Source: Cochliopodium minus (taxonomy: Eukaryota > Discosea > Himatismenida > Cochliopodiidae). Taken from it: DNA of 33,516 nt. Position 1 is the first letter of the stretch. Each line of letters starts with the position of its first letter. Below are positions 21,164-30,210 of the stretch, piece after piece. Made by a program: the position numbers and the translations under genes. The stretch covers positions 59,014 through 92,529 of the forward strand of contig JAMYWO010000014.1 in NCBI GenBank assembly GCA_024220525.1, written 5' to 3'. The notes under the pieces are model-generated. The model was not told the origin of the DNA. It searched no databases and saw nothing but the letters and a program-made list of their open reading frames with translations.

Positions 21164-21313
21164 TGTAGTTGTATTGGGATTAGATCAAACATAATCTTCA
21201 CAGAAGCATTAATTAATCATCTGGAAAATATTTTAATTATTGTTTAAAAGAAAAGAAAACATAGTTAAATAATAAATAAAAAACAAAATTAAAGAATAAA
21301 TAAGAGTATTGTT
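21164..21313 (+). repeat. 3' LTR, ends at assembly gap
   Basis: It repeats the start of the 5' LTR (TGTAGTTGTATTGGG), lacks the ~28-base middle segment, and ends with the shared 77-base tail directly against the N at 21314. The true right end and any target duplication are therefore not visible. Confidence 0.85.
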
Positions 21314-21314
21314 N
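21314..21314. other. Assembly gap (single N)
   Basis: A lone N separates the end of the 3' LTR from the middle of a UNC13-like coding exon on the minus strand. The 3' end of that gene is missing at this join. Confidence 0.9.
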
Positions 21315-24300
21315 GTGGAACTCCATTTTGACCAAGTTGGTCTTCAGAGGGTTTGTCGGAAAAATAATTTCTTCGAAATTCCTTATCAAAATTGCCCAAA
21401 TATTTCTCAAAACTTTTTTAATTGAATTATATTTTATTTTTTTTATTTTTTTTTTATTTTTTATTTCTCAAAAATTTTTATTTTAACTATTTTAAAATTT
21501 TATTTTTATCATTTTATTTTATAATTATTTTTTAACATTTTTTATTATTTTATTATTTTTATTATTTTATTTATTATTTATTAATTTTTAATACTTATTT
21601 ATATTTATTTTATTATTATTATTTTATTTTAAATAATTTTTATTTATTTTTGATTATTTTTTAACATTTATTATTATTTTTATTATTTTTATTTATTTAA
21701 TTGTTTTTATTATTTATTTACGTTGTGTTAAAACTTCTTCGTAGAACAGTTTAGAGCAGGTTTCTAGTTGCTTTTGGAGATATCCTATGATTTCCTCTTT
21801 TTGATCCTTTTTGCCCTCCAAACAAGTCTTGATTTTTTTCTTCAAATTTGCATCAATCTTTAAAAAAAAATTTAAATTACTTTAAAATAAAATTGAATAA
21901 AATTTAAAATAAAAAATTATTAAAAATTAAATTAAATAAAATTTAAATTACTTTAAAATAAAATAAAAAAAAAAATTTATTAAAAATTAAAATAAAATAA
22001 AAAATTAATTAAAAATTATAAAAAATTTGTTAAAATTGAAATATTAAAAGTAAACATTTTACTGTTTGTGTTAGAGCTGTAAAAAGTAATTTGGAAATAG
22101 AGAGGATGTATTTATTAGCTATTGTTTGCACTTCGACGGCATCTTTGAAGTTTTTGTTGAGGAAGAGGTTGTCGGTGATTTTTTTGAAATGGTGGAGGAG
22201 GTAGTGCAAGTTGTTGAATATTACTGCGAGTTTGGGGTTCAACTCAAAATCTTGTTTCAAACTCCATTTGTCTTTGCTGTCTATTAAAAAAAAAAAAAAT
22301 TAAAAAAAAAAAATTAATTGCATAGACATGTCCAAAATTTACAACTTTGTTAGCGGATAATAATTTATAACTAACAAATTTTGAACTGTTGTAAATTTTT
22401 GGACATCTCTATTAATTGCAACAAAAAAATTAATTTTAAAAAAAAATATTTTCAACAAAAAAAATTAATTTAAACAAAAAATTAATTTCAAAAAAAAATT
22501 AATTTCAAAAAAATTAATTTCAAAAAAAAAAAATTAATTTAAACAAATTTTTTTAAAATTTCAAAATAGTTTCAAAAAAACAGAATTTTTTTTTTTTTTA
22601 CTTATAATATCTTTATCTAGTGAAATGGATGTAGAGTTGACAATTTCGTCAGAGTCTGTTATTTTGATGATTTTGGGAGGTGATTTCTCTTCTGCTTTTT
22701 TTCTTATGGGTGTAAATGCAGATCTCTCGGAGTTCGAACGTCTACGATAAATAGTGTCATTACTTTGAGAATTAACAGAGTTTTCTAATTCTTCTGTTGA
22801 ATCATCTTCTTCGACTAAAAAAAATTTTTTTTTTTTTGAATGATTTTGTGTTGATGAAAAAAAAAAATTAAAATAATTATTAAAAAATGAAACAAAATTA
22901 ATTGAAAATTTTTTTTAAAAAATAATTTTACTTTTAGGATTGTTTTCCTCTTTCTTTTTCCCTCTAAAAAAGTTTTTCATTTTGTTGGTGAACCTGCCTT
23001 TTGGCTTAGTGGGCTGATTGATCTGTTCCTCGTGAACTTCCAGCTCCTTTCTTTGATGAGTAAAAGAAGGAGAGTTTTTTTGATCCCAAGAAGTGTTCCT
23101 TTGGTGCCTTTTGACCTGAAGCTTGTTTCCTTTGTAATCTTCAAGTGTTTTTGTTGTTACATAGGTATCTTTGATTTGTGTTTTGAAAATGAGAGATTCT
23201 CCAACATTTTCGTTAGGTTTTGTCAAAATGAGAATTGCCACTGATTCCAAAATGTCCACATAATTCTTTTTTTTTAATAAAAATTTATTATATTAAATTT
23301 GTTTAAAATTTTTATTTTTTTAAAAAAAAAAAATAAAAAGAGAAATACTTCAATGACTTTGCTTAGAGATTTGCAGAAAAATGAAGAACTATATTTGTCT
23401 AAGTATTTTATTTCCAGCACATATTTCACGAGATTGTTCAACGAGGAACACAAATCCACAGCAGATCTAGAATGAAGCTGGTTGTTCATTGGATCTAAAG
23501 CTTCGAAAGATTTGTCTAGTTCAATGATATCCCCCAGCCATTGTTGCAAACAAAACTCTACTTTTGTAAAGAAAACGTTCGTCACTTTTGAAAAAAGATC
23601 ACCTGGAAACTTTGCTCCGCTTTCTGGATAATTGGTTGCCAAATATTCTGTTACAGTCTCAACTTCTTCTATCAAATGAAATACATTTCCGTTTATTTTT
23701 TCTTTTTTCTCAGATAGAAGAGTGACATTAAGAAATTTATCTAAATCTTGTAAAAAAAGCATGAAATAGTTTTTTGCAGCTATTGTTCCTAAATCCATCA
23801 TCCTAAAATTAGAAAAAGGCAGAAATATAAATAATTGAAATAACAAAGAAATTTTTTACATAGGGAATTGAGTAGATAGTTGTTCTCTGTTCTTTATTAC
23901 ACAGGTTTTTACAAAGTTTAACAGTTTTAAGATGGATTGGTAGCTGTCAATAATAGAATTTTTTTCGTGTGTCTTCTTGTAGTTTTTGTAAAATTTTTCT
24001 TGTGCTTTTATACAAATGGAATGTAAAATTTCACTAAACTTGTCTTCTTTGGAGGTTGTCTAAGAAAAATGAACATAAAAAAAAATTATTTTTTTTAAAA
24101 ATTAAAATATTTTACCAAGAGAGCATAAATGATGATATTTTCTCCTAGCAACTTTAAATTGTTTCTATATATCGAATAGTTTGATACTAATGGAAGGAAA
24201 ATTTTAATTTTAAACTTTTTTTTTCTAAAAAAAAAATGGAATTACTGTTTTTTTCGATAACTCTCTTTAACCTTTCGCTTAACAACTTGAAGTTTTGTTT

Positions 24301-25744
24301 TTCTATGTTAGTTTTGAAAGAAACTTTGTTCTTGAAAGCAGCACGAAACTCTGCGACTTGAGAATTCAACGCTTCAAAGAAAGAAACACTATCAACAAAA
24401 TAAACCAACATTTGGTTCAACTTGGAGTAGTGCAAGTGAGCATCTGATATGAAATATCTCTCTTTGAATTCATTCAACAACCATTCATCATTCTTTTCAA
24501 AACCATAAGTAGAAGATTGAAGCAAGCAAAAGACAAGAAAATCTAAAACTCTGTGATAATCATACACTACATGTTTATCTATTATTATTTTAATGTGGTT
24601 CGGTGCCTTTTCTTCTAGTTTTACAATATCGTTTTGGTAGAAATAGTCGATAATCAGTCTTAGTTCAATCTCTCCCGTCTCAAATTTGATCCATTGATCG
24701 AACTTTTCATTTTTATTCAACGAGGAAGATTTTATCTCGAAATTTCCTATTTTGGATGTGAAAACGGATTTTTTGGACAACTCTAAATTGATCACCGTAT
24801 CTTTTTTTGGAGTAGTACTTTAAAAATAATTTCAAAAATTTAAAATGGAAATAAATTAATGTTTTTACTTACATGTTTAATTCGCAAATGTTTTCCCCTT
24901 TCTTAAACGATTTACTTTTCCAATCAACTGTATCAGAGTGTATTGAGCAATAAAATTTCGCTTTTTCTTGTGATTTAGTCAAGTTTTTCATTGAGTGAAG
25001 CAAAATGTGTATCTTCCCTTCAAAATGTTGATGACTAAGTCTTTCTATAATTGAATCTATGTGTCTAAATGTATGTTTTTTCCATTTGTAAAATTCTTCT
25101 TCATTCTAAAAAATATTTAATTAAAAATTTGATCAAATTAATATCCAATTTTTTTTTGTTTGTTACTGCGAAATTTTTAACGTTGTAATAGGGATGTTTA
25201 TCAGAAGATACAAAATCTTTGAAATTTTGGATTTCATGCAGAATGTAATGGCTCGATTGCTCTGCTTCATTTATCAGCCTTGATCTGAGATCTACTGATA
25301 TCTGAAAGAATGGTGTCAATTTGTTTCCATAATTCTCCAGATAGATCTTTCTGAGCTCTTGATCTCTTTTTATCACGGGTTGTTGCAATAATCTTGCACA
25401 ACATTCGAATATCTCCATGTTTATTGTATCTATCTTTTCATTTTCAAAGAAATTGTTCTTCATTTCCACCTTATTTCCAAATTCTTTCTGATATCTCTTT
25501 TTGTTTTTCTCAAAATGATTTTCCTTTTCATTTTCTTCATAGATCTCGATGTCCATTTCATTAATAATCAACACTGTATCTGATTTCGACAATATCTCTT
25601 TGAATGCCTTGTATTTTATTGAATTCATTGTTTTTTCAAACAATTCTGTTGGCAAATTCAAATTAGAACTGAAAATAATTTTGATTACAAAAGGAAAAGA
25701 TAATGATGTTAATATAATTACTCCAATTTGTTTCTTTTGATCAT
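21315..25744 (-). CDS. UNC13-like protein (C2 + MUN region), 3' end missing
   Basis: Twelve exons, all in phase: 25744-25722, 25668-25167, 25105-24873, 24817-24246, 24186-24116, 24059-23860, 23802-23349, 23265-22932, 22814-22602, 22280-22063, 21857-21722 and 21412-21315 (cut by the gap), for ~1018 aa so far. Residues ~205-315 look like a C2 domain (GKIHILLHSMKNL ... FDQWIKFETGEIELRL). Next comes a MUN-like helical region: DEWLLNEFKERY, then an MHD1-like stretch (CLQQWLGDIIELDKSFEAL, SRSAVDLCSSLNNLVKYV), a long charged disordered insert (~700-885, with RRRSNSERSAF), and the start of MHD2 (LLRNIWAILIRNFEEIIFP). UNC13/Munc13 proteins prime vesicles by opening syntaxin. A second C2 domain would be expected in the missing part. 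The calcium-binding Asp set of the C2 domain is not evident. Confidence 0.65.
22313..22420. mobile_element. ~88-bp MITE-like foldback element with 10-bp flanking repeat
   Basis: The element (22323-22410) has near-perfect terminal inverted repeats: TAGACATGTCCAAAATTTAC at the left against AGAGATGTCCAAAAATTTAC read inward from the right. Inside, TTGTTAG and CTAACAA also pair, so most of it folds back. It is flanked by the direct repeat ATTAATTGCA (22313-22322 and 22411-22420), which looks like a target-site duplication. It lies in a UNC13-like gene intron (22281-22601). A 9-10-base duplication is typical of Mutator-like elements; that class is inferred. Confidence 0.7.
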
Positions 25745-26147
25745 TTTTTTTTTTTAAAATTAATTAAAAGTGAAAATAAGACCATTTTTTTGCTTTCTTG
25801 AACTTTGTCAAAATGAAAGAACTTTTGAAGAAAAAAAAATTAATTTCAACAAGGATTCTGGATTTTGTTTTTACAAAAACTGAATGAAAATTGATTTTTT
25901 GTTTAAAGTTGTTTTGTTTAAAAATTGAGAAAATTAAACGATGCCAAGAAAGAAAATAAGGAATAGGTTTAAAGAAAATGGAATTTCAAACAAGGATTTT
26001 TTTGATTTGAATTAGAAATTTTTTTTAAAAGTTAAAAATATAAAATTTTGTTTTAAAATAAAAAATGATCAATTTTATCTATTTGAATCTAATTTTATTG
26101 AATTTTTTCAATCAACACATATTGAATTAAAGTCTATTTCAGATATA
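25745..26147. other. Intergenic, 5' flank of UNC13-like gene
   Basis: A+T-rich sequence with no long frame. It should contain the UNC13-like promoter and the 3' flank of the weak small gene at 26148. No site is recognisable. Confidence 0.5.
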
Positions 26148-26682
26148 TTAATAATCCTTTTCTGTATCATTTTTTTTTTGATCGTTATCAGTTGGAGAGC
26201 CAGTCCCTTTTTCATCTTTATAAATATTCTCGAAATCTTTTTTTATTGTGATATTTAAGTCCTTCAAAGAAGTTTGCAAGATCTCTATAGCCCCTTCAAG
26301 ATTATTTTCATCTATTACCAATTTTTGTTTATCCATGTCTGATAGCAAATCAATGTATTGTATACTTTATCATTTTGGAACTATTTGAATAAATCAAAAT
26401 TAACAAAATTTTAGAAAATACAATTAAATTTATATACTTTTCATTTGCTTTTTTCCTTTCTTCCACATCCATAAAATACAATGGATATGTTTTCTACATG
26501 CTTTCTCTTGCATCAAATGGTTTGAAATTGAAATCCTCTTCTTTAAACCATATTTTTATAGATTTGTTTTTATATTTGGTATATGAAGGAGAATTATAAT
26601 CCTGTTTCAGGTTACCTAAATGAGAAGCAAATTTTTTTTTATTTTTTATTAATGTTTGTTTGACAAATTTTTTTTTGCCCAA
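26148..26682 (-). CDS. Possible small charged protein, two exons (uncertain)
   Basis: Two minus-strand frames lie here: a Lys-rich one (26682-26494, GKKKFVKQTLIKNKKKF) and an acidic, helical one ending at 26148 (MDKQKLVIDENNLEGAIEIL, later TDNDQKKNDTEKDY). The first has no ATG start. Joining a donor within it (CATTTAG|GTAACC, ~26617) to the acceptor ATCAG before ACATGG (~26343) keeps the frame and gives a continuous protein, but uses only a quarter of the first frame. Alternatively the acidic frame alone, from its ATG at 26336, is a 62-codon gene. No family is recognised. This could also be gene debris, as there is a probable pseudogene next door. Confidence 0.28.
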
Positions 26683-26899
26683 AAATGAATAGAAGATTAT
26701 TGACTCAACAATCCCTTTTCGCTTATTTTACATTCTCATTTGCTTCAATGTTTTATATCTTTTGATCATCTTTAATGATCGTTATTTATGGCGCCAAATA
26801 AATTGAGAAATAATTAAACGATCAAATTCAAATTTAAAAAAGAAATTAAACTCAAATTTAAATCAATAACCATTTGTTTCATTCCTTGATTTGTTCTTA

Positions 26900-27870
26900 T
26901 CATTCAGTACCAGACTTAATAAAATTAGACTATTTTGTTATTATTTTGATAAAAATAGTGGTGATAAAGAAAAATTCTCAGTATTTGAACAACACAAATA
27001 GCGAAGGATTCAAGGAACTTCTTCAATCAGTAACAGTTCATATTTTCAACAAAGACAAACCTGCTCCAAAAGAGAATAAAGTATTCTATGATTTTGTTGA
27101 TCCCAATTCCAAAAATTGTGGCAACTTTACCATTGCCCTTAGAATTTGCATAAGTTGTGGGAGGAGAGGTAAAAAACTTATTTTTTATTTTATTTTATTT
27201 TTTTTTTTATATTTTATTTTTATTTTTATTTTTATTTTTATTTTTATTTTTATTTTTTATTTTATTTTATTTTAATTTATTTCTAAAATTTTGAAGATAT
27301 TTTAGATAAAATTCAAAAATAGACAATTAATGCAAAAATTTTGATTCAATTGTGTTGGTAAATTAAAATTCTCTGTTCTGGTCGTAAGTCAGGTTTCTCA
27401 GCTTTGTATAACAAATAAAAACAATATTTATTTTCTAAAATTAGATTTTATAAAAATGATGTACTTTACAGATAAGAAAGTTTTGGAATCTACAGATTCT
27501 AAAAAGCAATTACATCCGTATTAAATCAGGAAATATTTTAATGAAGGCTTCTCATGCTGGTAATGATTTACCTCCTCATGTAAATGAACTTGAAGGTTGG
27601 AGAAGACATCCAAGTAAGTCGGATTGATCAACTGGAACACTTACTCAAGGCGTTGAGGACACATTTCAACCATGTATATTGAATTTAAAAGAAAATAACA
27701 CAGGTAATGCTACTATCTCTCCTAATAAAAGCCTTTGAAAGAATTGAATATTATGTTAATAATGGCCAAGATCTCCTACGCATTGTTTACCCTGACGAAA
27801 ATTATTTCTTACTTATGTTAGTAAAAAGAGATCATATAAGTCACAGAACTAAAAGATCCATTAAAAATTA
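26900..27870 (+). pseudogene. Probable pseudogene with several frame breaks
   Basis: Coding-like protein pieces appear in order but in shifting frames: ~26920-26998 (CYYFDKNSGDKEKF), 26978-27171 (FKELLQSVTVHIFNKDKP, CGNFTIALRICISCGRR) then donor GTAAAA; after an acceptor at ~27471, DKKVLESTDSKKQLHPY and a stop; then another frame (ILMKASHAGNDLPPHVNELE, a TGA at ~27627, VEDTFQPCILNLKENN); finally AFERIEYYVNNGQDLLRIVY up to a stop near 27869. Removing two spans of 36 and 28 bases bounded by GT and AG would restore the last three pieces, but these are shorter than any other intron here. No start codon or family is recognised. An unusual gene with tiny introns is the alternative. Confidence 0.45.
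27180..27275. repeat. (TTTTTA)n / T-rich simple repeat
   Basis: A run of TTTATTTTTATTTTTATTTT units lies in the apparent intron of the pseudogene region. It is simple sequence only. Confidence 0.85.
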
Positions 27871-27941
27871 AAAATTTAAAATTATAAAATTAAAAAAATT
27901 TGGATTTAAAAAGCCTTTTTTCTATTTGGAGAAAAATATAA

Positions 27942-30057
27942 ATGCAATCAGAAAGAGAATTAGCAACAAATACAAATGATGATAAACCTAATTCTGAAAA
28001 ATTATCATTCTTCAACGAATTGTTAGGTCTATCAAACAATATGAACAGCATTCAATCAAATAGCATTCCAAATGATAATCAAAGAAGTGTGGTATTCGAA
28101 AATAGAAACTCAAATATTAGTGAAAATAAAGATATTCTCAATTTGAATTCTCCTAACCAACAAAGAATTCAAATGGAAACAAATGGAATAGGAGGTAATC
28201 AGAGCAATAATCCTAATAACAATAATATTGTATTCCCTAGTTTATCTATTCAAAGTGAAAATAATCAAAATCCAATAGGCCATAGTAACAACAATAACCC
28301 ATTTGACAGCAACAATAATAATTACATCAATAATCCAAATAATAATACTCATCAAATAAATAACATCAATAATAATCGATATCCTCCAGAGCAACAGACG
28401 AATCAATTGCAAGAACAACATGAATTTAGTACAGAGTTCAAAAAACATGAAGATATTTTGCAAAAAGCTTACTTTCAACTGCTGATAGATAAATCCAAAC
28501 CAAATTATTGTATTGATCCTGAATTCAATAGAACAACTCAAATCCATCAAAAACAGGATTTTATCCAACAAGAAAAGAAAAGGGAGGAAGTTGTGGATGA
28601 ATCGAATTACATCCCTCCCATCCTTTTGGAAAGAAAATCTACTAATAATGATGAAATGATCGATCTATTTAGAAAGGTAAAAAAAATTTTAAACAAATAT
28701 ATCCCTAAAACTTTATAATCTCATTATATATCTTATTTATGAATTCTAAACATACTTTTTATATAATCAGCTTCACTATAGTTATCAATTTTTTTTAAAA
28801 TAAAAGTTTGAACAACAATTCCATTTGCAAAATCAATATTTCAGAACGATGAATGAAAGATTGCAAAAACTGGAGATGTTCACCAAAAGAATCTCCGAGC
28901 TCTTCGAACAAAAGATGGAACTAGATCAAGAGAATTCGAAATCCCAAAGCCAGCTCAACTTGCAACCACCCAGCCAACCAATGATGATGATGCAACCTCT
29001 CGCCCCTCCCTCCAATTACGTCATCTCCGCACCTCCTCAATTCTACCAACCTCAATTCGTCTCGACACCTTATGGACAACAAAAAGTACAGTATGTTCCT
29101 CATCCCTCCTTTGTTCAAAGTGTTCCCCAAGTTGTTTCCCAACAACCTCAACAACAACAAGGCCAACAACAAATTTTGGTTCAACAAAATCAAAATAATC
29201 AACAACAAATTCAACAAAATCAAAACAACCAAATAAATCAACAACAAATCCAACAAAATTCATTGATCCAACAACAAAATCAACAAAGTAAACAAACCGA
29301 ACCTTTTCCCGAAAATAAACAACCTGTCATTCAACAGAACTACCCTACTTCTAAACAATCAGTTTCTTATATTCAACAAACTTACCCTCTTTCTAATCAT
29401 CCCACCAATCAACCTACTGTACAGTATACCTTCCCTTCTCAGCAACTCACTCCCCAACAATACCAGCAACTCGTGCAACAGCAACAGGTCCAACAACATC
29501 AACAACAAATCCAACAACAGCAACAACAACAATTTTTTCAGCAGCAACAAGAAAGGGTCGCAGAGTTTCAAAAACTTAAAAACGAAAAAATGAGATTGCA
29601 ACATCTCAAACAACAAGTTCAACAGCCTCCTCAAGTTCAAAAAAAAACAATTTCTCAACAGCCTCTTTCTCCAGAGTTCCAAATGCAAAAGGAAGAGTTG
29701 GAGAGACAAAAAGAGGAATTCAGAAAGTATGAATCCAAAAAACAGCAAGAGCAGATTCAAAAAGTTCAAGTTGTGCCAAAAGTAGAACACGTCAAAAATG
29801 TCAATGAAACCAAAAAAGATGAAAAAGAAGAAGAGAAGAAAAAGAATGGTCTTCTTTCCTTTTTGGGAGTAAAAAAATACAACAACTCCCTAAATCCAAA
29901 TCAAAACCAGATCAAGCAAATTGATCCACAGAACGAAGTGAATCAAATCGTTTATCCTGGTGATGTTCAACAAAAACAGCAATATTACTATGTACAAAGA
30001 CCTCCAAACACTTTTGTTCAACAAACTCCTCAAAATGTTTATAATAATCAAAAATAA
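27942..30057 (+). CDS. Q/N-rich low-complexity protein with coiled coil
   Basis: Exons 27942-28676 and 28807-30057 join in phase for 661 aa. Residues 1-130 are Asn/Ser-rich with N runs; 150-245 are charged and more ordered (EFKKHEDILQKAYFQLLIDK, PPILLERKS). The exon junction sits in a predicted coiled coil (LQNQYFRTMNERLQKLEMF, RISELFEQKMELDQEN). Then follow a Pro/Met segment and ~170 residues dominated by Gln, a Lys/Glu/Gln-rich helical stretch (PEFQMQKEELERQKEEF) and a Tyr/Gln/Pro tail. Poly-Q is encoded almost only by CAA and poly-N by AAT, as in dictyostelid-like genomes. No family is recognised; a prion-like or scaffold protein that self-associates is inferred from composition. Confidence 0.75.
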
Positions 30058-30210
30058 AAGAATTGCATTAAAAAAAAAAAATTTTAATTTTATAATTTTA
30101 TTTTTTATTTTAAAAATTCATTAAAAAGGTTTTTTTTTCTTCTCCACAAAGACTATCAATTTTTGTTATTTTTTTTTTATTCACATTTTTAAAAAATTAT
30201 TATTATTATT

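Larger units (their letters stand above)
19235..21313 (+). mobile_element. Degenerate Ty3/gypsy-type LTR retrotransposon, internal deletion
   Basis: Two related direct repeats (19235-19411 and 21164-21313) flank an integrase-only interior. A purine-rich tract with six G (TTTGGGGGGAT) sits directly before the second repeat, where an LTR element keeps its plus-strand primer. The interior of ~1.75 kb has no room for gag, protease, reverse transcriptase or RNase H, so the element is non-autonomous. The integrase carries an H-x4-H, C-x2-C finger, a DD35E core and a GPY/F-like module (GPFEII), typical of Ty3/gypsy. The first LTR is 27 bases longer than the second. Its integrase frame has an in-frame TGA. 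The LTRs start with TG, but I cannot see the usual CA end, and no target-site duplication is visible. Confidence 0.8.

Noticed and set aside
26874-27275. Intact 133-residue gene
   Set aside because: It begins with TTG, has no ATG, ends in a simple-repeat intron and clearly continues in other frames downstream; treated as part of a pseudogene.
28921-29790. Leu-rich minus-strand frames that could look like membrane proteins
   Set aside because: They are the reverse complement of CAA (Gln) codons, which read as TTG (Leu).
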